From: a virus | IMG/VR virus record: IMGVR_UViG_3300045999_003667 | Coordinates: 1-22,249 of that record | DNA: 22,249 bases | Strand: one strand, 5' to 3' | Part shown: positions 14,969 through 21,769 of the stretch, in pieces | Position numbering within the stretch: position 1 is the stretch's first letter | How the letters are laid out: each line of letters starts with the position of its first letter | Program-made: the position numbers and the translations under genes | Notes under the pieces: generated by a model | What the model saw: only the letters and a program-made list of their open reading frames with translations | The model's database searches: none | What the model was told of the DNA's origin: nothing

Positions 14969-14997
14969 TTGACGAAAGAAGCTGGCGGGGTTAGTGT
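14969..14997 (+). promoter_or_regulatory. Candidate rightward promoter for the recombination cluster
   Basis: TTGACG (14969-14974) and TAGTGT (14992-14997) are 17 bases apart. The -35 matches the consensus in five of six positions, the -10 in the key T-A-...-T. An A-rich stretch (14961-14966) lies directly upstream and could act as an UP element. The first gene starts about 50 bases downstream at 15049. The promoter faces away from the HTH gene. Confidence 0.6.
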
Positions 14998-15048
14998 CTC
15001 TTCATCGCCCAAACGGAATCACCCGACCGAGGCGAAGAGGAACGAAAC

Positions 15049-15261
15049 ATGACCGCGAACGAAAACCCCGCCATCCGCACTATCTTCGGCAAGTTCTGCG
15101 ACGCGCAGATGGAAGCGTGGCGACTTTCGGACCTTCGCCTCCGCGTTCGTTGGGATGACGAGGCTGGGCAGGCGAAGGCCGCGAAGGCGTTTCACGAGGC
15201 GTACGCAGTCGAGACCGCGCTTCGCGCCGAACTCGACGCGCTCGGTTGGGTCTTCTGCTGA
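15049..15261 (+). CDS. Hypothetical protein, 70 aa, first gene of rightward cluster
   Basis: ATG 15049 has AGAGGAA about seven bases upstream. The product is a small, mixed-charge helical protein (NPAIRTIFGKFCDAQMEAW, then AKAAKAFHEAYAVETALRAEL), ending in LGWVFC. No known motif, no signal peptide and no membrane helix are seen. The first-gene position next to the divergent promoter is typical of small early phage proteins. I do not recognise a family and assign no function. The two predicted helices with alternating hydrophobic residues would suit a dimeric coiled-coil, but that is inference. Confidence 0.65.
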   Translation: MTANENPAIRTIFGKFCDAQMEAWRLSDLRLRVRWDDEAGQAKAAKAFHEAYAVETALRAELDALGWVFC

Positions 15262-15290
15262 AGACCGCACCGCGCCGCCCATGAGGGAAC

Positions 15291-15309
15291 GCGGGGCTCG
15301 ATGCCCCGC
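15291..15309 (+). other. GC hairpin in the gap before the Sak4-like gene
   Basis: GCGGGGC and GCCCCGC form a perfect 7-bp stem with loop TCGAT (15298-15302). There is no T-run behind it, so it is not a classical terminator. It lies in a 97-base gap between 15261 and 15359 and could influence mRNA stability or translation. This is a structural observation; the function is unknown. Confidence 0.4.
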
Positions 15310-15358
15310 CGGTGCACCCCGTCAACCGGATTCCCCGACCGACGGAGAAAGAAGACAC

Positions 15359-16033
15359 ATGGCCATTTCAATCAAGCGCACCTCTCGCGCCGCTGGCGCG
15401 GTGAAGGTGCTCGTGTACGGCGCCGCTGGCGCTGGCAAAACGTCGCTCATCCGCACGCTACCGAGCCCGATCGTGCTCTCGGCGGAAGGCGGACTCCTGA
15501 GCCTCGCTGACGACGAGGTGCCCTACATCACGATCAGCACCATCGCCGAACTGCACGAGGCTTACTCGTGGCTCGTCGGCTCGGACGAAGCGCGCGGCTT
15601 CGAGAGCGTCGCGATCGACTCTCTCTCGGAGATCGCCGAGGTCATCCTAACGACCGAGAAGCGCACGGCGAAGGATCCCCGTCAGGCGTACGGCGCGATG
15701 CAGGACCAGCTCGCAGAGCTGGTGCGAGCCTTCCGCGATGTCCCGACGCATCACGTCTACGTCACGGCGAAGCTCGACAAGACGACGGATGAACTCGGGA
15801 AGATCACCTACGCGCCAGGGATGCCGGGAAACAAAACGGGTCAAGCGTTGCCCTACTTCTTCGACGAGGTGCTCGCCCTAAGGGTCGAGCGCGACGCGGA
15901 AGGCAACGCGGTCCGCGGCCTCCAGTGTGCGCCCGATGGCGCATGGCTCGCCAAGGACCGCTCGGGCAAGCTCGAACAGTGGGAGTCTCCAGACCTCGGC
16001 GCGGTCATCCGCAAGATTGCGGGGACGCCATGA
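15359..16033 (+). CDS. Sak4-like single-strand annealing/RecA-like ATPase (AAA_24), 224 aa
   Basis: Phage recombination ATPase. The sequence starts MAISIKRTSRAAGAVKVLVYGAAGAGKTSL, with Walker A GAAGAGKT (21-28). A short FESVAIDSLSEI segment (about 81-92) supplies the Walker B aspartate, and HHVYVTAKLDKT (about 121-132) is the next core strand. KITYAPGMPG and ALPYFFDEVLALRVE (cited in part) match the conserved second half of this phage nucleotide-binding family. Length (224) is typical. The in-frame ATG at 15281 would add 26 residues of low-quality sequence. I chose 15359, which has a GGAG about 11 bases upstream. It is followed at ATGA by the next gene and two genes later by a DUF669 protein, a pairing often seen for Sak4. 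Confidence 0.85.
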   Translation: MAISIKRTSRAAGAVKVLVYGAAGAGKTSLIRTLPSPIVLSAEGGLLSLADDEVPYITISTIAELHEAYSWLVGSDEARGFESVAIDSLSEIAEVILTTEKRTAKDPRQAYGAMQDQLAELVRAFRDVPTHHVYVTAKLDKTTDELGKITYAPGMPGNKTGQALPYFFDEVLALRVERDAEGNAVRGLQCAPDGAWLAKDRSGKLEQWESPDLGAVIRKIAGTP

Positions 16034-16431
16034 GTCGCGAACTCGACGACCTCTCCGCTCAGTGGTGCGACGCGAAGGCCGACGAAGCGATCGCCGTCGC
16101 TCGCCGCCGCACCATCGAAGACCGCCTCGTCGAGCTCCTCGCGCTCGAAGAGGGCAAGGAGGGCACGACGAACGCTCGAACGGAGACCGGCTACGCCATC
16201 AAGGTCGTCGGGCGGATGAACCGCAAGGTCGACGCCGAGCGCCTTCAGGAACTCGCCGCAGAGCACGGTCTCTCCGAACACCTCGGCTCGCTCTTCCGCT
16301 GGTCCGCCGACATCAACGCGGCTGCGTGGAAAGCCGCCGCACCAACGATCACCGCGCCGCTTCTCAGCGCCATCACCACGACGCCGGGTCGCCCGTCGTT
16401 TTCCATCACCGCTCCCATCAAGAAAGACTGA
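16030..16431 (+). CDS. Hypothetical phage protein, 133 aa
   Basis: The ATG (16030) overlaps the previous stop (ATGA). The product begins MSRELDDLSAQWCDAKADEAIAVARRR, a charged helix, followed by IEDRLVELLALEEGKEGT. Then comes a strand-turn segment (ETGYAIKVVGRMNRKVDAERLQELA) and a hydrophobic-polar tail ending ITAPIKKD. The pattern of an N-terminal helical hairpin and a short beta part with K-V-A/D resembles small proteins placed between Sak4-like ATPases and ssDNA-binding proteins in other phages. I recognise the place, not a function. It could assist loading of the annealing or ssDNA-binding partners, but that is a guess from context. Confidence 0.68.
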   Translation: MSRELDDLSAQWCDAKADEAIAVARRRTIEDRLVELLALEEGKEGTTNARTETGYAIKVVGRMNRKVDAERLQELAAEHGLSEHLGSLFRWSADINAAAWKAAAPTITAPLLSAITTTPGRPSFSITAPIKKD

Positions 16432-16436
16432 ACACC

Positions 16437-16910
16437 ATGGCATCCTTTGATTTCGACGCATCCTCCGTTCCGCAAACCGAGAAGAGCTACGAGGTGCTGC
16501 CCGCGGGCTGGTACACCGCCAGCGTCACCGGCGCCGAGGTGAAACAGACCAAGAGCGGCACCGGGCAATACTTGCGCGTCGAGTACACGATCTCGGGGCC
16601 GAGCGGCGCAGGCCGAAAGGTCTGGTCGAACTATAACGTCAGGAATGAGAATCCGAAGGCCGAATCCATCGGGCGCGAGCAGCTCGCCGAGCTCTGCCGC
16701 TGCGTCGGGCTCGCCCGCGTCAACGACACCGACCAGCTTCTCGGCTGCAACGTGTCGGTGAAGCTGAAGGTGCGCGAAGCCTCGAACGGCTACGAGGCGC
16801 AGAACGAGGTGCAGGGGCACAAGGCGCTCGAGGGCTCCGCGCCGCCTGCTCCGGCGGCTGCCCCGAAGGCCGCGGCGAAGGCCGGGCCGAAGCCCCCGTG
16901 GGCGAAGTGA
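16437..16910 (+). CDS. DUF669-type putative ssDNA-binding protein, 157 aa
   Basis: The start ATG 16437 is five bases after the previous stop. The sequence FDFDASSVPQTEKSYEVLPAGWYTASVTGAEVKQTKSGTGQYLRVEYTI (shown in part: YEVLPAGWY, AEVKQTKSGTGQYLRVEYTI) and RKVWSNYNVRNENPKAESIGREQLAEL matches the DUF669 family, with the GxYLxVEYxI and NxKAESIGREQLAEL features. This family is found in many phage recombination clusters and is thought to act as an OB-fold-like single-strand DNA-binding partner of Sak4. The C-terminal tail is Ala/Pro/Lys-rich and ends PPWAK, like the flexible tails of many ssDNA-binding proteins. A hairpin terminator follows 12 bases after the stop. Confidence 0.85.
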   Translation: MASFDFDASSVPQTEKSYEVLPAGWYTASVTGAEVKQTKSGTGQYLRVEYTISGPSGAGRKVWSNYNVRNENPKAESIGREQLAELCRCVGLARVNDTDQLLGCNVSVKLKVREASNGYEAQNEVQGHKALEGSAPPAPAAAPKAAAKAGPKPPWAK

Positions 16911-16921
16911 CCCTTTGAGAA

Positions 16922-16969
16922 GGTGAGGGGCGCGGACGGAAGGCGTTCGCCCGCGTCCCTCGCCGTTTT
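16922..16969 (+). terminator. Intrinsic terminator/attenuator after the DUF669 gene
   Basis: Bases 16922-16935 pair with 16951-16964 over 14 positions with two G-U pairs. The loop (16936-16950) is 15 bases. Immediately after comes G and a four-T run (16966-16969). The stem is strong but the T-run is short, so it may only attenuate. It lies between the ssDNA-binding and exonuclease genes, in the sense of both. Confidence 0.6.
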
Positions 16970-16990
16970 GAATAGCACAGGAAGGCAGAG

Positions 16991-18016
16991 ATGAAGATTC
17001 CCGAACCACAGAACACGATCGCCGCCCTCATCGACGCGGCGCACGAGGCAAAGCGCGCATCGCACAAGGAGTGCTTTCGCCCGCACATGGGCGCGAGCAC
17101 GCTCGGCGAGAAGTGCGAGCGTAAGCTCTGGATCTCGTTCCGTTGGGCGGTGCGCGAGCAGTTCCCGGGGCGCATCCTTCGCGTCTTCCGTCGCGGGCAC
17201 CGCGAAGAAGAGACGGTCGTCGAAGACCTTCGCGCCATCGGGATGAAGGTGCGCGCGACGGGTGCTGACCAGACGCGCGTGGAGTTCGGCTCGCACGTCT
17301 CGGGGTCGATTGACGGCATCATCACGGCTGGCGTGCCGGAAGCCCCGAAGGCTGCGCATGTGCTCGAAATCAAGACGCACAGTAAGAAGTCGTGGGAGGC
17401 GGTCGAGAAGGAGGGCGTCGAGAAGTCGCAACCGAAGCACTTCACGCAGATGCAGATTTACATGCGCGGAACCGGCGTCGACCGGGCGCTCTACGTTGCA
17501 GTCTGCAAGGATGATGACAGACTGCACACCGAGCGCGTCAGGTATGACCGCGAGCACGCAGAGCGCGCCATCGAACGTGGGCAGCGCATCGCCCTCGCCG
17601 ACGAGATGCCGCCGCCGATCTCGACTGACCCGACGTGGTACGAATGCAAGTGGTGCAGCGCGCACGACCTCTGCCACGGCTCGAAGGTCGTTCGTGAGGT
17701 GAACTGTCGAACCTGCGCGCACTCAACCGCCACGCCGGAGTCGACGTGGACATGTGCGCGGCACGGCGACAACGTGATGCCGACCGACTGGACGCGCGAG
17801 GCGCACGAGTGCCACGCGCTGCACTTCGACCTCGTGCCCTGGCTCATGGCCTACATGGACGACAACGGAGCGCCCGTCTTCATCATCGACGGCACCGAGG
17901 TGACGAACGGCCCCGGCGGCTTCAGCTCGGCCGAGATCGTCGCGAACCCGAAAGCGTGCGTCGACCCGACGCTCGTTCAGCTTCGACGCAAGTTCGACGC
18001 GAAGGTGGTGGGATGA
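16991..18016 (+). CDS. Cas4/RecB-like PD-(D/E)XK exonuclease with extra C-terminal cysteine module, 341 aa
   Basis: A recombination exonuclease that would generate single strands for Sak4/SSB. ATG 16991 has AGGAAGG five bases upstream. GEKCERKLWISFRW (about 39-52) is the Cas4-like N-terminal cysteine motif. The catalytic centre is GSIDGI (about 105-110) followed by VLEIKTH (124-130), with Q153 and Q155 as the usual QxxxY-like Gln motif. Cysteines C219, C222 and C228 in YECKWCSAHDLC would complete an iron-sulfur cluster as in Cas4. After this, residues 238-280 contain a second pattern, CRTC...WTC...EC (C239, C242, C255, C274), and a further 60 residues follow. This C-terminal module is unusual and resembles the separate 67-residue protein encoded downstream. 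The stop forms ATGA with the helicase start. Confidence 0.85.
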   Translation: MKIPEPQNTIAALIDAAHEAKRASHKECFRPHMGASTLGEKCERKLWISFRWAVREQFPGRILRVFRRGHREEETVVEDLRAIGMKVRATGADQTRVEFGSHVSGSIDGIITAGVPEAPKAAHVLEIKTHSKKSWEAVEKEGVEKSQPKHFTQMQIYMRGTGVDRALYVAVCKDDDRLHTERVRYDREHAERAIERGQRIALADEMPPPISTDPTWYECKWCSAHDLCHGSKVVREVNCRTCAHSTATPESTWTCARHGDNVMPTDWTREAHECHALHFDLVPWLMAYMDDNGAPVFIIDGTEVTNGPGGFSSAEIVANPKACVDPTLVQLRRKFDAKVVG

Positions 18017-19617
18017 CCGTCGCCCTTCGAGACTACCAACAACGCGCCATCGACCAGCTCTACGCCTGGTTCGAGTCGCACCCGAGCGGGCACCCGTGCC
18101 TCGTACTCCCGACCGGCGCGGGCAAATCGCACATCGTCGCCGCGCTCTGCCGCGATGCGCTCACGAGCTGGCCGGAAACGCGCGTGCTGATGCTCACGCA
18201 CGTCAAGGAACTCATCGAGCAGAACGCGGAGAAGATGCGCCAGCACTGGCCTGGCGCGCCGATGGGCATCTACTCGGCGAGCATCGGGCGGAAGGAGCTC
18301 GGCGAGCCCATCACCTTTGCGGGCATCCAGTCGATTCGGAAGCGCGCCGCCGAAGTCGGACACGTCGATCTCGTCATCATCGACGAGTGCCACCTCGTCT
18401 CGCACAAGGACGAGGGCGGCTATCGCACGTTCATCGCCGACCTCGTGCGCATCAACCCCAAGCTGCGCGTCGTCGGTCTCACTGCGACGCCGTACCGTCT
18501 CGGGCACGGCCTCATCACCGACGAGCCCGCGCTCTTCGCCGACCTCATCGAGCCGGTGAGCATCGAAGAGCTCGTGCACAAGCGCCACCTGGCCCCGCTG
18601 CGCTCGAAGGTCACGCAGGCGAAGCTGAGCACCGACGGCGTGCACAAGCGCGGCGGCGAGTACATCGAGAGCGAGCTGCAAGCGGCGGTCGACACCGCCG
18701 ACAAGAACGCCGCCGTCGTGCGCGAGGTTCTCGCGCTCGCAGGTGACCGCCGCTCGTGGCTTTTCTTTTGCTGCGGCGTCGAGCACGCACGCCACGTTTG
18801 CGACGCCCTACAGGCCGAAGGCGTCGCTGCTGCGTGCGTAACGGGCGAGACGCCGAAGGCTGAGCGTCAGCGCATCCTAGCGGCGTTTAAGCGTGGCGAG
18901 CTGCGTGCCCTCACGAACGCGAACGTCCTCACGACCGGCTTCGATGCGCCGAACATCGACCTGATCGCGATGCTTCGCCCGACGCTCTCGCCGAGTCTCT
19001 ATGTGCAGATGGCGGGTCGCGGGCTCAGGCCGAAGGCGCACACTGACCATTGTCTCGTCCTCGACTTCGCGGGCGTCGTCGCCACGCATGGGCCGATTAC
19101 CGCCGTGCAGCCGCCAGACAAGGCGGGCGAAGGCGACGGCGAAGCGCCGGTGAAAGTGTGCGACGAGTGCGGGGAGCTCGTGCACCCGACGTGCCGAACC
19201 TGCCCGTCGTGCGGCTTCGAGTTCCCGCCGCCGCCTGAGAAGAAGTTCGCGCTCAGGAACGATGACATCATGGGCCGCGACGGCTCCGACCTCATCGTCA
19301 CCGAGTGGGAGTGGCGCCGCCACGTCAGCGCGTCGAACGGCCTCGAGATGCTGCGCGTCCGTTACTACGGCGCGATCTCCGACGCACCCGTCGACGAGTA
19401 CCTAACGGTCCGCCATCCGGGCTACGCTGGCGACAAGGCGTGTCGCATCCTGGCGAGCATCGCGCAGAGTGCAGGCGTCTCGCCGGGCTGGGCGCTCGAA
19501 GGCGACCTAAACGCCGTCGCCGCAGCGATGAACGGCGCGAAGCCGCCACGGCTCGTGACGTTCAAACGCCGCCCAGACAACGCGCGATTTGTGGACATGA
19601 GGAGGCGCGAATGGTGA
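18013..19617 (+). CDS. SF2 DEAD/DEAH-like helicase with zinc ribbon, 534 aa
   Basis: I chose ATG 18013, which overlaps the exonuclease stop as ATGA. Upstream residues in this frame are not part of it. Domain 1 has the Q-like LRDYQQRAID, Walker A LPTGAGKS (32-39), motif Ia LTHVKELIEQ, DECH box (124-127) in VIIDECHLVS, and TATP (157-160) in GLTATPYRLGHG. Domain 2 has LTTGFDAPNIDLI, then QMAGRGLRP (motif VI) with the arginine finger. About residue 376 begins a zinc ribbon, CDECGELVHPTCRTCPSCGFEF, with four cysteines in two pairs. The C-terminal 120 residues are a separate domain seen in such phage helicases. The likely role is unwinding in phage replication or recombination, possibly with the exonuclease. 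The helicase substrate is not known. Confidence 0.88.
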   Translation: MTVALRDYQQRAIDQLYAWFESHPSGHPCLVLPTGAGKSHIVAALCRDALTSWPETRVLMLTHVKELIEQNAEKMRQHWPGAPMGIYSASIGRKELGEPITFAGIQSIRKRAAEVGHVDLVIIDECHLVSHKDEGGYRTFIADLVRINPKLRVVGLTATPYRLGHGLITDEPALFADLIEPVSIEELVHKRHLAPLRSKVTQAKLSTDGVHKRGGEYIESELQAAVDTADKNAAVVREVLALAGDRRSWLFFCCGVEHARHVCDALQAEGVAAACVTGETPKAERQRILAAFKRGELRALTNANVLTTGFDAPNIDLIAMLRPTLSPSLYVQMAGRGLRPKAHTDHCLVLDFAGVVATHGPITAVQPPDKAGEGDGEAPVKVCDECGELVHPTCRTCPSCGFEFPPPPEKKFALRNDDIMGRDGSDLIVTEWEWRRHVSASNGLEMLRVRYYGAISDAPVDEYLTVRHPGYAGDKACRILASIAQSAGVSPGWALEGDLNAVAAAMNGAKPPRLVTFKRRPDNARFVDMRRREW

Positions 19618-19814
19618 AGCTGAAGACGATCCAAGAGTGGCGTTTGGTTGTGAACAACCCGCCGAAATGCTGCGTGAACTGTGACAACTACGTCAGCCGA
19701 TTTGGCGACTGGGAAGAAGGTGCAAAGTGCAGACTGTTCGAGCAAAGCCCGCCGCGCGAGTTCGCCGAAGCCGAAAACGAGTGCCCGGCATGGCTTCAGC
19801 TGATCCCATTCTGA
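19611..19814 (+). CDS. Cysteine-rich small protein (putative zinc knuckle), 67 aa
   Basis: ATG 19611 overlaps the helicase stop by seven bases; GAGGAGG lies just upstream. The core is CCVNCDNYVSRFGDWEEGAKCRLFEQ (about 20-45, shown in part: CCVNC...AKCRLF), followed by AEAENECPAW (53-61). The four cysteines C21, C24, C40, C58 form a C-x2-C-x15-C-x17-C pattern typical of a small metal-binding unit. The exonuclease two genes upstream has a similarly spaced set (C239, C242, C255, C274). No catalytic residues are evident. It may be a DNA- or protein-binding accessory of the nuclease/helicase cluster. No family name is assigned. Confidence 0.68.
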   Translation: MVKLKTIQEWRLVVNNPPKCCVNCDNYVSRFGDWEEGAKCRLFEQSPPREFAEAENECPAWLQLIPF

Positions 19815-20164
19815 GAGTCCCCACCGAGCACGAGGAGCAACGCAACCTCGTGCGCTGGTTTCGCCAGACGTACGGGCTCGTAACGCGCGGTGGCGTGCGC
19901 ATCTTCGCCATTCCCAACGGCTCGCAGCGCAGCCGAACGACCGGCGCGAGGCTGAAGGCCGAAGGCGTCAGCGCTGGCGTGCCCGATCTTTTCATTCCGG
20001 CCTTCTCGCTCTGGATCGAGATGAAGCGCGCCGAGGGCGGAAGCGTCTCTGCCGAGCAGCGCGACTGGCACACCTACCTGCGGAGCATCGGTCACACGGT
20101 GCTCGTTTGCCGTGGCTTTTCCCACGCGAAAGAAGAAATCGAAGCCTTCGTGAGAAAGATGTAG
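19790..20164 (+). CDS. VRR-NUC domain nuclease, 124 aa
   Basis: A small PD-(D/E)XK-fold nuclease of the type found in many phages, associated with restriction and repair proteins and expected to cut branched or damaged DNA. The sequence is TEHEEQRNLVRWFRQTYG (first acidic/Gln motif at E14-Q17), FAIPNGSQRS, GVSAGVPDLFIP (PD at about 65-66) and LWIEMKRAEG (ExK at 77-79), then SAEQRDWHTYLRSIGHTVLVCRG, the closing strands. The length is that of standalone VRR-NUC proteins. ATG 19790 overlaps the preceding gene by 25 bases. An earlier ATG (19727) in the same frame would add 21 arginine-rich residues lying wholly inside the preceding gene. This ends the first rightward block, followed by a 91-base gap. 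Confidence 0.85.
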   Translation: MASADPILRVPTEHEEQRNLVRWFRQTYGLVTRGGVRIFAIPNGSQRSRTTGARLKAEGVSAGVPDLFIPAFSLWIEMKRAEGGSVSAEQRDWHTYLRSIGHTVLVCRGFSHAKEEIEAFVRKM

Positions 20165-20255
20165 ACGAGACCTCTTTTCTTTCGTAGAACATCACTCGTC
20201 GACGCATTCGCGACGACGCCGCCGAATGGGCGGGGAACTGAGAAAGGCAACGACG

Positions 20256-20432
20256 ATGGATAAGGTTACTCTTCACCGCGACGGCAGCATCACCTTCTGG
20301 TCGGTCTACAACCAGTGCTGGACGCGCTCGGTGCGCATTTCCGACCGCGAGCTGGCCGCGATGCACGCCGACGACCGCAAGCGCTGCCAGCGGCAGATGG
20401 CGCGCTACAACGCCGCGACCGAGGCCCTCTGA
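20256..20432 (+). CDS. Small hypothetical protein, 58 aa
   Basis: ATG 20256 has AAAGG at eight bases. An earlier in-frame ATG at 20226 would add ten residues. The protein reads MDKVTLHRDGSITFWSVYNQC (first part) with a central WTRSVRISDRELAAMHADDRKRCQRQM region. A beta hairpin of about 20 residues followed by a helix rich in Arg and Asp is suggested. Two cysteines are too few for a zinc site. It begins the second block of small accessory genes. No family is recognised and no function is assigned. The stop overlaps the next ATG as TGATG. Confidence 0.65.
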   Translation: MDKVTLHRDGSITFWSVYNQCWTRSVRISDRELAAMHADDRKRCQRQMARYNAATEAL

Positions 20433-20710
20433 TGAGCCTCCTGGTTATGGCAATCGCCGACCAACTCGCCGACGACGCCTGCGGCCCGTACTGGGGATCC
20501 AAGCTTCGTCACGACACGCGCGTTGGTCGCATTGCACGCGCCGCCCGTAGCGCCGCCGCTGCTGCGCTCGTCTGCCACCTTGGCGACGCCGACCACGCCG
20601 AGTGGCACTACGAGGCCCCCGGCTTCGGCGAGCGCCTGGCGGCGGCGCGTAGCGTCGCCTCGACGGCGTTCGAGGCTGAGGTTCGTTACTTGAAGGAGCA
20701 TGGGGCATGA
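20432..20710 (+). CDS. Small hypothetical protein, 92 aa
   Basis: ATG 20432 overlaps the previous stop. It begins MSLLVMAIADQLADDACGPYW, then a helical region with RVGRIARAARSAAAAALVCHLG and GFGERLAAARSVASTAFEAEV. The Ala/Arg-rich helices are charged on one face and not hydrophobic enough for membrane segments. I recognise no motif. The gene is in an operon of small proteins typical of phage accessory early regions. The stop overlaps the next start (ATGA). Confidence 0.65.
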   Translation: MSLLVMAIADQLADDACGPYWGSKLRHDTRVGRIARAARSAAAAALVCHLGDADHAEWHYEAPGFGERLAAARSVASTAFEAEVRYLKEHGA

Positions 20711-21054
20711 AGACGATCGAAGAACTCGAAGCGGAGCTCGAGACGGTCAAGCGCGAACGCGACGAAGCGCGCGCCGAGGCGGAGCGGCTGCGGGAAGAAT
20801 GCCGCCTGCGCAAAGCCGAGCGCGATCAGGTTGAACGTAACGGATTTGCAGCGACAAAAGGACTGGTTGACGAATCCGAGCGGCTGCGCGCAAAGGCTCT
20901 CGCTTACGATCTAGCCTACCGCCGTGGGGCGGAGGCGATGCGGGAGGCGTGTGCGAATTGCGTCAAGCACCTTTCGCACGAGGACGGGCTCGGCATGGGC
21001 TCGCAACGCCTGGAAGGAGCCATCCGCTCGCTTCCGATTCCGGGGGAGCCATGA
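20707..21054 (+). CDS. Coiled-coil hypothetical protein, 115 aa
   Basis: The first 45 residues are a clear heptad coiled coil: TIEELEAELETVKRERDEARAEAERLREE (shown in part). A more mixed region follows, with LAYDLAYRRGAEAMREACANCVKHL (about 68-92) that includes a CxxC pair (C83, C86), then a Gly/Pro-rich end. The helical N-terminus suggests oligomerisation. The CxxC alone does not prove metal binding. The overlap of starts and stops on both sides (ATGA) ties it to its neighbours. Function unknown. Confidence 0.68.
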   Translation: MKTIEELEAELETVKRERDEARAEAERLREECRLRKAERDQVERNGFAATKGLVDESERLRAKALAYDLAYRRGAEAMREACANCVKHLSHEDGLGMGSQRLEGAIRSLPIPGEP

Positions 21055-21407
21055 GCCGCGTGTCACTGCTGGAGCAGCACGCAATCGAGCTGCTGGCGGC
21101 TGATCCTGAGTGGCGGGCGTTCCGCTTTGAGCACCGTCTTCTTACGATCTACCTGGAAGGAGGAATTGCTCCAACGTTTAGCCGGGGACCGCGAAAGGGG
21201 CAGCGAAACTGGGCAAAGCGCACCGACGTTCGCTCGATCGAAATACCGCACGATCACCACGATCGGTGGATCAAGGCATGGCAAGAGCGGACCGGATTGT
21301 GCTCGCGATGCGAAGGCCGAGGCGAGGTATTTGCTCGCTGGAATCTCGAAATTGGCGTGACCTATCGAAAGTGTCCGGTGTGCGCTGGAGGCGGGAAAAA
21401 GCCATGA
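21051..21407 (+). CDS. Hypothetical protein with DnaJ-like CxxC pairs, 118 aa
   Basis: The ATG at 21051 overlaps the previous stop. N-terminal residues (VSLLEQHAIELLAADPEWRAFRFEHRLL) are helical. A basic middle (RGPRKGQRNWAKRTD) and a His-rich IPHDHHDRWIKAWQERTG lead to two cysteine pairs, CSRCEGRGEV and KCPVCAGGGKK, spaced by about 20 residues. The CxxCxGxG form is the zinc-binding repeat of DnaJ central domains, here in one truncated repeat pair. The role could be a nucleic-acid or protein chaperone-like zinc finger. It sits in the operon of small accessory genes. No known enzyme residues are evident. Confidence 0.68.
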   Translation: MSRVSLLEQHAIELLAADPEWRAFRFEHRLLTIYLEGGIAPTFSRGPRKGQRNWAKRTDVRSIEIPHDHHDRWIKAWQERTGLCSRCEGRGEVFARWNLEIGVTYRKCPVCAGGGKKP

Positions 21408-21769
21408 TCGTCCCATCGGAAATGAACTACCGCGAGCACTGCGAGGATAACGGAGTGGGCTGCGCAAAGCATCCTCCGACGCTGCGCCTCGCTCTCTCGC
21501 CAGGGTGCGCGAGCTGGATGGTTGACGAGGATTGCCCGGGCCTGCGATGCGTGTGGCCTGCGGCGATCGAGCGGCATACGTGCGATGACCCCGGCCTATT
21601 GGACGCAGAGTACGCAACGCAACTGCGCAGGATGGGGCTCGCGTACGCGTGGCTTCTCGACACCCGGCTCCCGATGCGCGGCAGGTTCGCGCTCCTACGT
21701 CGGATCTGGAAGGCCGAAAAGCTGCGCGCAAGGGGCAAAATCGTAGCGGGAAAGAAGGTGGAGATATGA
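21404..21769 (+). CDS. Hypothetical protein with Cys/His-rich N-terminal part, 121 aa
   Basis: ATG 21404 overlaps the previous stop as ATGA; an internal ATG (MNYREH) is 18 bases further. The N-terminal half carries cysteines and histidines in HCEDNGVGCAKHPP, ALSPGCASW, EDCPGLRCVWPAAIERHTC, a set that could bind one or two zinc ions. The C-terminal half is helical and basic (LRRMGLAYAWLLDTRLPMRG..RKARGKIV pattern). No family is recognised. Next to three other small genes with Cys-rich segments, it may bind nucleic acid, but nothing fixes that. Confidence 0.62.
   Translation: MIVPSEMNYREHCEDNGVGCAKHPPTLRLALSPGCASWMVDEDCPGLRCVWPAAIERHTCDDPGLLDAEYATQLRRMGLAYAWLLDTRLPMRGRFALLRRIWKAEKLRARGKIVAGKKVEI

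Noticed and set aside
15155-15358. Longer N-terminus for the Sak4-like ATPase starting at 15155 or 15281
   Set aside because: Residues before MAISIK are Arg/Pro-rich and unlike the family start; the 15155 start also overlaps the preceding gene.
20197-20217. TCGTCG/CGACGA inverted repeat in the 91-base gap 20165-20255
   Set aside because: Only six pairs with a nine-base loop and no T-run. In GC-rich DNA this is expected by chance. No promoter was convincing in the gap.
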